DNA of 64,000 nucleotides. Source: Heterotrichella gracilis. Taxonomy: Eukaryota > Sar > Xanthophyceae > Tribonematales > Xanthonemataceae. Below, one piece after another: positions 1 through 11,816 of this stretch (position 1 is its first letter; each line of letters starts with the position of its first letter). Under the pieces are notes generated by a model. It ran no database searches and was not told where the DNA came from. It saw only the letters and a program-made list of their open reading frames with translations. The position numbers and the translations under genes were made by a program. The stretch lies in assembly GCA_032358255.1 (NCBI GenBank), contig JAULBX010014203.1:1-64000 (forward strand), written 5' to 3'.

Positions 1-187
1 GGGGCAAAGGGGGTAGGTAAGCCAAGGGCCACATGGGCTGACTTACTCCAGCAGGATCTCAAGTCGCGTGGGATCAAAAAGTGGTTCAAACAGTGCCAGG
101 AAAGAGCTGCGTGGCGCCGCATATGCAAGACCGACTGCTAATCTGCCTGTATTGCTGGAATGCATGTAACTAACTAACTAACTAACT
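1..187 (+). mobile_element. 3' end of a LINE (non-LTR retrotransposon), 5' part outside the window
   Basis: Frame 1 is open from the window edge to a stop at 139-141. It ends with residues GKPRATWADLLQQDLK followed by a W/Q/R-rich stretch (QCQERAAWRR). This matches the usual C-terminal end of LINE ORF2 proteins, where a conserved Trp block and an 'A/Q-x-R-x-x-W-R' block follow the reverse transcriptase. A short 3' UTR leads to a tail of five TAAC units (167-186), the kind of simple-repeat tail LINEs leave. It lies antisense to subtilase A, in the place where that gene's later exons would be expected. The element's 5' end and any target-site duplication are outside the window. Confidence 0.75.
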
Positions 188-189
188 CC

Positions 190-422
190 AGCAGCAGTGC
201 CAGGCCATACAAAGCCGCACGGCACCACGAATGCACAGCTGGCCGCCAATCTGCCCAGTGCATTGGAGGTGCGGAAATGCAGCACATCGCAGTACAATGA
301 CACGCCTGGAGCTGGCTGCACTACACAGCCCATGATTGTGGCTGCACCACCAGAGCCATTCTATGACGACACACCCTCACAAACCCTGGCCAAGGGTTTT
401 AGAGTCCTGCCCCTCCGCGCAC
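190..422. other. stretch between the LINE tail and the last visible exon of subtilase A
   Basis: The right part is the start of the intron after exon 5 of subtilase A (donor at 421-422, minus strand). On the plus strand a reading frame stays open from about 191 to 613 and its first 55 codons have a protein-like composition, but I recognise no family and see no clear splice sites. I do not call it a gene. Confidence 0.3.
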
Positions 423-2757
423 CTGCCATGGTTTGCATAGCTCCCCTTGCCATCCACCCCCAAGGCACTCTGCTGGTTGATAAAAGTGACACTTGTCGAA
501 ACATTGTAGCATGCTGGGTAGACGCGGTACGGCGCCTCCACCACGTCCAGGTTCTGCCCATCATTACCGGCGGAAGCAACAAAAATGCCACCTGTGGCAC
601 GGTACGGTGGTGAGATATGTGTATTGCGTTAATCTTTAGAGAAACAAATTGAAGTAAAGTTGACTTTAATCTGCCACCTGTGGCACAATCCTATGCGGAG
701 GTTACATGGAGCTGCCATCACGTGCATCAACTGCTGCTGCATCGACCTGGTATTTCTTGCTAGGGGTAGGGTTTGGGTACCCCTGTGTACCCCAATGGTT
801 GGGAGCAATGCAAAGTTGTCATGTGCTTTTGCGCACCTGCTGCAGTGAATCCTCTGACGGCCTCGTACTCAATGTCTGAGAAGTTAGGGTCGTCATATGG
901 CGCGGGATCCGTGTTGGGCGAATCACCGTAGGAGGCGTTGATCACACGCGCACCGCGTTTCCTAGAAGGGGGTGGAGGGAAGGGGTGGGGAGGGAAGGAG
1001 CTCATTGGCAGGCAGGGAACCAAGCAGGAGCAGGCATGGCACTGCCACACAGCATCAGCAGATGTGGCAGGCTGGTGCAAGGGGCGAAAGGCTAGGGCCA
1101 ACTACTTTTAACCCTACACCAAGGCTTGAAGGTAATTAATAGGACAAATGTCACCTTCTTTACCCTTGCCCCTAGGTGTACATGCTGCATCAGGTGGCAA
1201 AGCTGAACATCCACTTAAATCACAGTAATTTGTGATAACCTGCACACCTTACATGTTTCTGCAACATCCAATAATATGCATGCAGCTGCATGATGATCAT
1301 GCACAGTCGGGCATCCACTCTCAATTGTCTGCATTACTCAACATTGCAGCAGTGCAACAATGTCCGCCCCAATGGCCATGCCCCATGCCGCACCATCCTA
1401 CCACCTCCCTCCGCCGCCATCCCCATGTCCACGCACCTGCAGTAGTTCATGCACTGCAGCACGTTGGACACATAGCCCCCATCAAAAAACTTGATCCCAT
1501 TGACGTTCACTACCCCCAGGAACCTGCAGGCCACCAGCTCCACTGCCCAGTTCACCCCCGCAATCCCCTTGCCGTTGTTCCCCACGCCACCGATGATGCC
1601 AGAGCAAGACGTCCCGTGGTACCTCCCCTGCCCATCCGTGTTATCCATAGGGTTTGTGGTGTTGGTGAGGGTGTCCCAGCCCGGCTCGCTCTGGTTGAAG
1701 TTTGCTGCAAGGTCCGGGTGGCGGTAGTCTGCACCAGAGTCGATGATGCAAACCTTGATGGCTTTGCTGCCAGTGGTCATGTTCCATGCCTGGGGCACCC
1801 GCATGTTGGTAAGTCCCCATTGGCTATCGAGCTTGGGGTCATTAGACAGGCGCATGGGGTAGCGCCGTCGGTTTGGCTCTGCATAGAGCACGCCTGCAGC
1901 GGCGGGGGTGGGGAAAAGGCGTTGGCGACAATGTGGCATGTGGTGCCAGAGGGTGGGGTACTGTAGTTCCTGATACAGGTGGCACACAGGGGTGCCAACA
2001 ACGATTCCTGTAGCACTTGAGTCCTATAATTTGTCAATTAGTGCAGTTAATTCGTTAGTTCAGGTGCACACAGTGTGGCACAGGCAGTGCAGTGCATGTG
2101 TGGCCACCAAATCGATGCCCATGCAGCAACAACAGGGTGCTCTTGGCAGTCTGCAGTACGCACGTGGGTCCTCCCGCAGTCCCGCCAGCACATCCGGTAG
2201 ACTGCTGTTGTCCCCTGTCACTTGATATGTGTGCACCCTCCCTGCCACTGGTTTCAAGTACTGCACAGGCTCCCACGCATCCCCTCCGTTGTCCGCCAAA
2301 TCTGCCGCAAAGCCCTGAGTGGCTCGGGACCCTGGCACAAACTGGACTAGAATCTCCTGTGTTGGGGCTGCCGAGGGTGCCGGTGCTGGCTCAGAGACCT
2401 ACAGCGAGAGTTTAGGGTTCATACTCAATCCCCACCCACATGGGGGTTGATGACTAGGGACATGAACACCTTCCGATCTCTGAAGCATCTCAACAGACAA
2501 CAAAGATGGATGACGGCTAGGCTGCGGAGAGTATCAAACAGAACCCTCTTAGGCCCTCACCACAGGCAACTAAATAACTGCCAAGCACACCAGAGAGTTG
2601 CTGGCACACAAATACAGCCATGCAACCAGGCTGCACTGTGGAAGGCTACGGATGCAATTGAATGGCGGTGCTGCAGTGTAGTCACCTGGGATAGGGATTG
2701 TTGAAGAGTGGCTACCAGCAGCAGCAGCCGTAACTGCCATGGACCACACAAGGCCAT
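423..2757 (-). CDS. subtilisin-like serine protease A (S8 family), 3' part missing from the window
   Basis: Secreted peptidase_S8 protein. Exons (minus): 2686-2757, 2164-2398, 1437-1893, 837-961, 423-591. Exon 1 is a 24-residue signal peptide (MALCGPWQLRLLLLVATLQQ...). Exon 2 is an inhibitor_I9-like prodomain. Exon 3 carries the catalytic Asp (CIIDSGADYRHPDL, about residue 154) and His (YHGTSCSGIIGG, about 195). Exon 5 carries the oxyanion Asn (ASAGNDG, about 306). Exons 2-5 have exactly the same lengths (235, 457, 125, 169) as in copy B, and the prodomain is nearly identical, so A and B are a recent tandem duplicate. The exon with the catalytic Ser (GTSA block) should follow within about 270 bases, but that space holds unrelated sequence and a LINE end. 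The gene is therefore either broken or has a much enlarged intron that runs out of the window. Family assignment is firm; function is unknown. Confidence 0.85.
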
Positions 2758-5394
2758 CGTTCAGGCTGATGGGTTGATCTGAAATGCCCCTGCCGCCCCA
2801 AAACCCCGTCAACCCATTGACAGTCTCCCAAGGAAGCTATGCTGTCACTCTGTCTGCTCAGGAGTGGCCACTGGCACGGTGTGCTCCCTTCCACTTGGGG
2901 TGCTGCCACAGTCCCTACCAGCCCACTCTGCCTCTCATCTACCTGCCGCTTCTCCCTCCCCAAGGTCGAGGTCTATGCACAATCTGGGTAGACGTGAGGA
3001 AAAATAATCCAAAACCTCGCTGAAAGTGGCTGAAGTGACAGGGCTAATGCCTCAAGACTTGGGGGCCTATCTTGTGACGGCGGGGGCCTGCAGAATGCCG
3101 AAGAGGTTGAGGGCATGCCACACACATGCAGCTGAAGCAAACAAACACCTAGGGCAGACCTCGAAAGACGAAAACAAACCTGTGGCCCACGGCAAATTAT
3201 TTAAAGACAGTTTACACTCTGCAAAAACAGAACGAGGCAAAGCCTTCCACGAATGCAGGTGTACAAATGACTTGCCACGTTGTAGACAGACTCTTAATTC
3301 CAACGATGTTGCATGTCTGACGCCGTCATTCGCACTGTGCTACTGTGAAACTATCACGAAGATAACCCAACGTGGCAAGGCGGTCTCAACTACAGGTCAA
3401 ACAAGTGAAGACAAATACAGTGACTGCAGTGCCTAGCCAAGTTTGCATGCATAGCAACCAGAGCTTGCAGGGAGATGGAGTGGGCAATCGGCAGTTCCAT
3501 CCATCGTTCGACAGCAATTGAGTGCTTTGCTACTGCGCCAAGGAACGCCCAGGGACATGTGTCCCAGATGCATGCAGATGGACACCTGGCAAGTGTGGTG
3601 ATTGACAATGGTTCGAACGATCTGCCGTGTTCATCGAAAGGACAGCGATATTTGCAACACATTGGAACCCTCGCCAACACCTCCACTTACAGGTGAAAGT
3701 GGTACACAAGACCAGCGCTCCTGTTTTCTCCCCAAAGCGGAGTTTGGAGATTTTTGCTGACCGCCGGGTAGCACCAGCACCAGCAACCAGAAGCAATGCT
3801 CAGTTGGACACGTATCGCTTTAGCACTCACACAACAGCCACTGCTTTGGCAACGTTCTTGTTGCTAGGCAAGAATTCCAAAGGGACTTTGGCCAATCTGG
3901 AGTGCTGGCACCACTTGCAGCAGAAGCCAACTCTGCACTCGCTAGGTCAGACTGCCCGCCCACTCAAGTGCCAGGTGGCAAGACTGGGACAGCCAAAACC
4001 GGCCGGGGTTTATCATTATCCGCAGGTTTCAAATTATAAAAAAACCCTCCCAACCCTGGAAAAGTTTTTCGCATGGTGCATCCGGTGAGGCCAACGTGAT
4101 GCCAATGTTACATGCCCAGCAGGAGTTGGTACAGAAGTTTGGGACATGGCCTGACCAGGTTGCAATGGCGCGCATACCCGAGTCAACACTGACAGTGGGC
4201 AACTTGGGGATATGCACTGCAGGTCTCAGGTCACGCCAACTTTCCCTGTCAGTGAGCGGGGCAAACTGTTGGTCTAGCGTTGAAACAGCATGCCTTCTGA
4301 TCAGGGACCACTGGTGACCCTGTGGTAGGTGGTGTGGAGTGCCTCCAATATTCCCAACTTCCCTGCCTTGAACAAAAGGCATGCTGACCTATGATTGCTG
4401 GACGTGGTATGTATCCTATGGTAGTTGCAAGGTACACTTTTAGGGTTCAAAGAATATCATGCTGTCTAGTGACCTGGAAGTCTGCACGATTGATGAGGGT
4501 ATGCTTAGCTGAAAAACTATAAGCAATATATAGGAGTGCCAGCCAGGACAGGGGCTGGTTGGTGCAAGGCATGTAGGACAGACTGCTAATCTGGTTGTAT
4601 CGCTGGAACAATTGTAGGTAATGCAAATAAGTTCGTATGCTGCTCCTTGTGCGCCAGTGCAGGGAAAACACAAAAAATATCTCAAAAATCACTCTTATCA
4701 AACCTCATGAAAAAAATGGACACAGCCAAGAAAGAATTTCCTGACAATGCTCCTATGGGGCTTGGAAAAATGGAAGTGGCATGAAGCAACAGTGCCAGTT
4801 GACTACTTGCGCAAGAATGCAAATACTCATGCTAAGATATAGTTATTTTCTCCAGCCTCACAAAATGGTGGGGATATTTGTTATTCGATTGTTGGTGCTG
4901 ATGCCTTCCGACAATGGCTTGGCAAGCATACGAAGAGCGCTGGGAGGTGGTTTGGACCACGCAGCTGGCGCAAATCCAGATCCCCTAGATGAACCTACCG
5001 CGGGTGCCTGCGGCAGCAAAAGGCGGGGGTGAGGGGGCAGCACATGGGTACCATGCATAGATCACAGTTGTTCATTGTGGATGGCCATGTATTATTTATA
5101 ATTATAGGGTTTGATTGCCACCGATTGTATACCAGAGCACACATTGGGAGCAAAAGATAAACTCATCCTGGCAATATTCCCAAATTCTTATATCCCCGCT
5201 TCTGCGGCCGTGTGCCTCAACTACGTCCTCGGTGAGGTCAAGGATACCTCTGTAATGAGTAAAACATAGGAAGTGTATATACCATACTCGTATTTTAATT
5301 TAAACTAACTTATTGCTTAAATTGGCAGTGATTCTCTCATAACTCATAATTCGCAAACAATACATTTCCCGGCCAAGCTTACTTCCACCATGAT
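2758..5394. other. intergenic, between subtilases A and B
   Basis: This is the upstream region of A and the downstream region of B. Apart from the LINE remnant listed at 4530-4640 I see no exon with supporting splice sites and no RNA gene. Confidence 0.4.
4530..4640 (+). mobile_element. second LINE 3'-end remnant, same family as at 1-187
   Basis: The block around 'agactgctaatctg' and 'gctggaa' aligns with the end of the LINE at 1-187, including the stretch corresponding to the last codons (here readable as QDRGWLVQGM followed by a stop). It is diverged, carries a small insertion and lacks the TAAC tail. It is a short decayed copy. Confidence 0.55.
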
Positions 5395-5650
5395 GTGATG
5401 ATAACCCCACTGATCCAGTGGTACGATCGGACACCCTCGCGGTGGAAGGTCTTAGGTTCGAATCCCATCAGTAGAAATTCTCAGATGCCTTTCGGGGCAC
5501 CCAGATCTGAATTTCAAAGGCTACTGATGAGGCCCCGTGGCGGGGGCCGAAACCGGTATAGCCAGCCATTTTACCTCACACGTCTGATGTACCAAATTTG
5601 GTACCTGGCTTTGTGCCCTGACGCAAAAACACACAAAAACACACAATAAA
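5395..5650 (+). mobile_element. tRNA-related SINE carrying a hammerhead ribozyme core
   Basis: A non-autonomous retroelement of about 255 bp. The head has RNA polymerase III type internal promoter boxes: an A box at 5411-5421 (TGATCCAGTGG, close to consensus) and a canonical B box at 5455-5465 (GGTTCGAATCC), 44 nt apart. The body holds a hammerhead ribozyme core (5519-5563). The 3' part has a 5-bp hairpin with an AAATTT loop (5589-5604) and ends in an A/C-rich tail built on ACACAAAAAC. A second, 5'-truncated copy of the 3' part lies at 16283-16345. Such 5' truncation is typical of LINE-driven copying. The exact 5' boundary and target-site duplications are not clear. The 3' part overlaps the last codons of subtilase B. 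Confidence 0.75.
5519..5563 (+). ncRNA. hammerhead ribozyme, type I, with a palindromic stem III
   Basis: All core elements are visible on the plus strand. Stem I is GGCTA (5519-5523) paired with TAGCC (5559-5563). The core CTGATGA is at 5524-5530. Stem II is GGCCCC/GGGGCC closing a six-base loop (5531-5548). The core GAAA is at 5549-5552. Stem III is ACC/GGT (5552-5557) with no loop, followed by A5558. The predicted self-cleavage site is after A5558. A stem III this short and self-complementary cannot fold well alone. From known examples (newt satellite 2, animal retrozymes, Penelope-like elements) such ribozymes are thought to act as dimers. The core match is exact; activity is inferred. 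Confidence 0.85.
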
Positions 5651-8600
5651 AGATGTCCTCCATATTTGTCACTGACAGATGCTGGCATGCCGTTTGTGGC
5701 GGCGAGGGGGAGTGTGGTTGGCAAGGCGTACCGGGGGGTGGACGCTTGGTGGTGTGCTTGGGAGGGGGTGGGCGAAATGTCTTGCGTGGCGGTGGGGATC
5801 GCTTGGGCGGGGGTTTGCGCACAGGTGGTGGCCGCTTGGCTGTGGACTTGGGTGGTGGCGGCTTGTGTGGCAGTGGGGATTTTCTAGGTGGCGGGTGATG
5901 GGCTGGTGGGGGGTGCTTGGCTTGCGCTTTGGTAGGGGGAGGTTTGCGTGGAGGTGGTGGGCGTTTGAGTGGGGATGTGGTTGGTGGCGGGGATTTGGCT
6001 TTTGGAGAAGGATTGGTGGGGGGCAGAGGTGGAGGCCTTGTGGATGAGGGTGGTGGGGGCCTTCTGGGAGAGGGTGGTGGTGGGCTTGGCGCGGGTGGCA
6101 GCGGTGGGGGCAGCGGTGGGGAGGGTGGATGTGGTGGGGGGGGAATTGGTGGTGGCTTGTTCACCATGTCTGCGATAAACAATGCGCCATGTCAGCATCA
6201 TGACACTGGGTGGTGGCAAGTGGCATCCAACTGTCCTGTCTAGTGACGAACACACATCACAGGCCGCGCACTCACTCCCAACATACAGGCCACCTGGCCA
6301 GCAGCAATGGTGCTGGATGCAGCTACAGTCAGACACGATGCGCAACTTGTCCTATCCTATCCTGCGTGGGACTCTACTGGCACTTTATTCCATACGCTGT
6401 GAGACCCCACGCCCAATGGCCCCTGTGCGACGCACCTTGCACCCGCTTCACTGCAGCCTCAAGGTCCAAGTAGCCCTGCATGCATACCACACACACGGTC
6501 AGCAATAATGTAACACTAATGCGTGTAATGTGCCAAGCTCGTCAGCTTCTGACAGGCTGGAAAGTGTGTACAAGCGCGACGGGACACGTAACCAGCACGC
6601 ATGACGCTTTATTGTAAAATGCACACGGTGAGAGGAGTACTGAGAGTGTAGGAACTTTGACACGCATCAAATGATTTCACTTATTTCACTGCAAATGCCA
6701 TGCATTTGCCTGCATTGTGCACTTCTGTGCACTGTACTCACCCCGCTTCGGCTATTGCTCTGCAGCTGTAGAGTTTGGTTGGCAGTGTCCATCAACACCT
6801 GGCGCACCTGGAACAGCCACAAAGCCACTGAGTGAGCAATCAATACATTGCCAGGATGTGGAGGATGCGATTATAGTTTTGCAACCATCCAAATTCACTA
6901 CATGATACAAATCAGTAAAGAGGGGGAATTCATACTTCATTAAGCTGAGCAGATAGTGGATGCACTAATCAGGCATAGCAGAAGGGGGCATGTACCACAC
7001 AACTAAATTTACAACACGCAAAATGAACATGGAACACATGACAATACATATATATATACATACGACGTATAGGCTGAGTGAAGCTTGGTCACTGATGTGC
7101 ACCTGTAGATGGAATGATCCTCATTGCACCTTTTGCCACATTCCAACAGATGACCCTGCCTCTCCAGCGTAGCGCACCTGAGCTCCGGTTAGCTTCCCCT
7201 GGGATACCGACAGTACCAGCGCCGCTGCCCCTGAAACAAAGGCCGTGGCTGCGCTTGTGCCAGAGAAGTCATAGATGTATCCGCTATATCCGTAGGCAGA
7301 GGCGGTGGTGGTGACAATGTTGTAGCCTGGGGCAGCAACATCCACAATTTTCCTGCAAGGGATGGACCAGACGTGAGACGGAGTGGGAGGGAAGTAATTG
7401 TGGGCAGATTATTGGGGGGCAGTCATGGCAGTTGGTGCATTGATTAGTACATATGTCCTGGCAATTCAAGAGTGTACAGCCCATGGACACACCACGACAA
7501 CCCTGTCCCAAACCCTATAGAGACCCTCCCACCCTCTGGTGATGACTGCAGTACCCGTGTACAACTGGTAATGACACGCCCACAAAAACCCTAGGGTTTA
7601 GTCTTGTTTCTCCCCGCACCTGCCGTGGTTGGCATAGCTTCCATTGCCGTTGATGCCCAGCGCCCCCTGCTGGTTGATGAACGTGACGCTTGTTGAAACG
7701 TTGTAGCATGCTGGGTAGACGCGATACGGCTCCTCCCACGCATCTAGATTCTCCCCATCATTGCCGGCAGAAGCAACAAAAATGCCACCTGTTACATGGT
7801 ACAGTGGTGAACTTATATGCCAATTTTTACAAGAAGGAAATGACATATGCCATGGTGGAAAACGCAGCATGTGCATTGGCGGCAGCTGCACCAACAGGGT
7901 ATTTGCTAGGGTTTGTTTCTGAGGGCCACATTGCTGCATGGTAGGACTGATGGTTAGACTGCAAAAGCGTTTGCGGGAATATTACAGGCAGCGCCAGGAC
8001 AGGGTTGGGAGGGGCAGACATCTCTGGCAAACTGCAAGTCCGGCTGTTCAGTATGAGTGCACGTAGCTGAGTAGATAAGTGCACACCTGCCGCAGTAAAT
8101 CCCTTGATAGCTCCAAATTCAATGTCGGAATAGTCAGGGTCGCTCCATGGCTGGATGTCCATGTTGAGAGCATTGCCGTAGGAGGCATTGATGACGTGCG
8201 CACCTCGTTTCCTGGAAGGGGTAAGAGGGCATGAACATCAGCAGTATTCGGGTACCGGGGAAACACAGGGCAAGGTACTGTAATGCAGAAGCGTATGTGG
8301 CGTGGGTGGTGCATGGGCTCTGAATGCTGATGGCTGGAATTTGCTGGGAACGCTACAGCATGTGGGAAGGCACTCTGATTACGCAATTACCATGGGCATA
8401 CCATAAATTCCCTAATACCAATGTCTGGACATCTGTTGCATACAGTTACTTGCCGGCCAATTGTGGCTTTGGCTGCATTTTCCAACATTGCAGCAATGCA
8501 GTAATGCACGCCATGCATGCTGCAGCATCCTACACCCCTCTCCCTTGACATTCCCACTCGCTTAACCACCAGGCCCCTTCCATTTTCATGTGTTTATTTC

Positions 8601-9929
8601 TTTAAGTATAAACATAAATAAGATATAACTCCTAACTTAAATATTTTGCCCCTCTGCCCATGTCCACGCACCTGCAGTAGCTGATGCACTGGAGCGCGTT
8701 GGACAGCCTGCCCTCGGCATAGTACTTGATCCCGTTGATGGTCACTACCCCCAGGAATCTGCAGGCAATCAGCTCCACTCCCCAATTCACCCCTGCAATC
8801 CCCTTGCCGTTGTTCCCCACACCGCCAATGATGCCTGCAACTGAGGTGCCGTGATATACCCCCACTCCATTGCTGCCGTCCATGGGTTTCGTGGTGTTGG
8901 TGAGGGTGTCCCAGCCCGGCTCGCTCTGGTTGAAGTTTGCTGCAAGGTCTGGGTGGAGGTAGTCTGAGCCAGTGTCTATAATGCAAACCTTGATACCTTT
9001 GCTGCCAGTGGTGATGTTCCAGGCCTGCTGTACCCGCATGTTGGTAAGCCCCCATTGGCTATCAAGCTTGGGATCATTAGACAGGCGCATGGGGTAGCGC
9101 CGCTGGTTCGGCTCTGCATACAGAACGCCTGCATTGGAGGGGGAGAAGAGTGAGCTGTTGGGAGTGGTGGTGTATGGGTAGCGAGTGGTACAGGAGAGCG
9201 ACAGATCCAAGATTAGAGAAAATGACATCCAGGAGCATCGTGGTCACCCAATGCCCATGCAGCATATATATAGGGTATTTTTTTGGCAGTGTGCAGTACT
9301 TACGTGGGTCCTCCCGCAGCCCTGCCAACACATCCGGTAGGCTGCTGTTGTCCCCTGTCACTTGATACGTATGCACCCTCCCTGCCACCGGCTTTAGGTA
9401 CTGCACAGGCTCCCACGCATCCCCGCCATTGTCTGCCAAGTCTGCTGCAAAGCCTTGAGTGGCTCGGGTCCCAGCCACAAACTGGACCAAAATCTCCTCT
9501 GCTGGAGCTGCCAAAGGTGCCGGTGCTGGTGCAGTGGCCTACAGCAGGTGTTCAGGGGTTAGGGTTCTTGTCATGCAGTAGTGGTTTGATTGACGGGTGC
9601 TTCTAAGAAGCTCAAATATGAGTTTGTGGTTGATTTACATGGCGTCACATAGCTGGGGTTGTGGAGAGTATACCGATGCCATTGGCATTACCCCTCCTAG
9701 GTGTTCACTGGGAGTTGCAAAGTTGTCGCCAGCTGACTTGCCATGTCGTGAACATCACTTGGAGACCCAACGGTTGCAGCTTGAAGGGTTGTGCTACGCA
9801 TTGGAGTGTTTTACGGTGGTGCACTGCTGTTACCTGAGAGAGAGCATGCTGCAACGCTGCTACCGCCAGCAGTAGCCGTAACTGCCACGGACCCACTGTA
9901 GTCCCCAGGGCGCTGTATGGTGTTGACAT
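5571..9929 (-). CDS. subtilisin-like serine protease B with Hyp-rich C-terminal tail
   Basis: Complete model, 653 aa. Exons (minus): 9834-9929, 9304-9538, 8672-9128, 8087-8211, 7620-7788, 7178-7352, 6742-6807, 6436-6475, 5571-6169; all junctions keep phase. Signal peptide 1-32; I9-like prodomain about 40-110; S8 domain with Asp162 (CIIDTGSDY), His203 (YHGTSVAGIIGG), Asn314 (ASAGNDG) and Ser394 (SGTSAATAFVSG; the usual Pro after the Ser block is Ala). From about 455 the protein is almost pure Pro, Lys and Arg (PPPRKPPP-like repeats), as in wall-bound algal Hyp-rich proteins. The last residues, after about position 625, are encoded inside a SINE. A related algal subtilase, sporangin/VLE of Chlamydomonas, digests the mother cell wall. 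A wall role here is an inference from the tail and the family. Confidence 0.9.
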
Positions 9930-11816
9930 CAGGCACCTTCAGCCTGTCCCCTTATCCGTTGGCAGTCACTACAGTGATGTTGCTGTGGCTCGCGGTGACT
10001 GCCACTGCCTGTTCCCCTGACACCCTCGCTGATGGGCACCTTTCACTGATGTGTGCCTCTCATCTGTGCTGCCACTGTGCCCCTCCCACCCTGCCTTGGT
10101 GCACTCGCCCTTGCAAATTTTCAAAATCTTGCAGCCAAGGTCTAGTACGACTGCTTCTGCAGGCACGTGGCAAAAACCATCTAGCAGTCCATGCCTGCAA
10201 GGGTGGCAGCAGCCTATGAGTGGGGTTCAAAGCATGCCAACCCATGCTCAAAAGAATCCTGGATGCAACAAAAGAATACCCAGTTGGGCAAACCCCGAGG
10301 GTACGACGCAGCAAGTTGTGGACCTAGGGCAAAGCAACGACAGGTGAATAGCGTGGGCAAAGACTACAAGCTTGGGATTGCCACGTTGTGTTTCTTTGAC
10401 TAGTGGTGTTGCTGTCAAGTACAGTACGCGTGTGGCTGTGATAACACAGGCAACCAAGCGCAAGAAGTTACTGTGCTACCACAAGCAGAAGTGCTTTTCG
10501 TTTGTTTGCCGAATGTATGCATGCAAAATAGCGGGTGCCAGGTTGCATGCATATATGCCGCGGGTTATCAAGAGTGCCGACTAGTTCCTGAACGGACAGC
10601 ACTGCTATAAAATCCCAACCTTGCTGCAACACATACTCCTCTGGGTAGCTGCAAGCTATGCTTGCGGGTAAAGTTGCAAAAGCCAGACAAGGCAGCGCTG
10701 CTCCAGCGCTGTTCCACCTCAACCTTGACACGCTGGGTGCCGGCATTGAAGCCACGAATGCACAAGCAAGAGAGCTGTGTATCAGTGACCAAACAATACA
10801 AACTTCTTGTACAAGAACTGCCTTTGACACGTTTCAACCGGTTGCGAAGTCACGATAGAGGCTGTGCAGGCTAGCCCGCGCGCACCGGTAGCCCGCGCAT
10901 GGGCCGCGGCCAGGTGGCAGTCCTCGATGCCAGGTGGCGCTGTCAGATAAATGGCCAAGTTTTAACCACATATAAAGAACGTTTGCCAGTTTTTAGTTGC
11001 TCAAAATGACTACGTAGAGCACATGGGCGTGGTACATAATACATAGTCGCTCACCAAGTCTTGGTGCACTTAGGTCGCATCAGATGACCGCAGCTGTCGC
11101 GTTCAAGGTGTGACAGACGTTCAAGTTGGTTCAGGTTCAGCATGAAACTGTTACAGAGGAAAGACACGAAATGTATCCTGATGTTGATCCGGAGTATTAT
11201 AAAGGAGTTGTTCTGGGGACTTGGGCACCAATGGTGAGTAACCATCTTGAAATGGGGTGAGGCATGCTCAGCCATGCACACCAGGCTTGAAAATTGGGAA
11301 CTGGAACGCACATAACAGTTATTTTAGTTACTACATCTAATGCAAATAAGTTGCCAAACCACTGAAATGTGGTGGTTTGTCAGATTAACCATAGCAATAG
11401 AACAATTTACGGTAATAAAGGGGCTGGTCAGTTTGCAAAGAATATCCAGTGCCTAAGCTATTTGCCTGTTGCCTCTATACTGTAAACATCAAAATCAGTT
11501 TGCTGGTTTAAATGCTTCTTGAGAAAACTGGGAGCGTATGGGAGTGAAAATAAAAGTCACAAAGATTTCTTTGCCATGGCTGGTAATACCTCTTGTACGG
11601 TGCAATCACTCTAAACAATTGTGATTTTCTCTAATCTCGACCAACTATAAAATAATACAAGCTCTTAGCCTACTTGAAACCAAACCACCAAAATATGATA
11701 AAAATCCAATTCACAATACAGGCTATGGCCATGAAGGTGTGTGGCCCACATTAAGTTGATGCGCCACACGCACGTTGAGATGGCGGGAATGGAAAAAGTG
11801 GCTAATCGAACATATA
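9930..11816. other. intergenic, between subtilases B and C
   Basis: This is the promoter side of B and the 3' side of C. I see no exon with matching splice sites. A short GC-rich patch lies near 10870-10920. Confidence 0.4.

Noticed and set aside
5395-5470. A true tRNA gene
   Set aside because: A and B boxes are good, but no acceptor stem pairs across the candidate and the element continues into a ribozyme and a repeat tail. A SINE explains it better.
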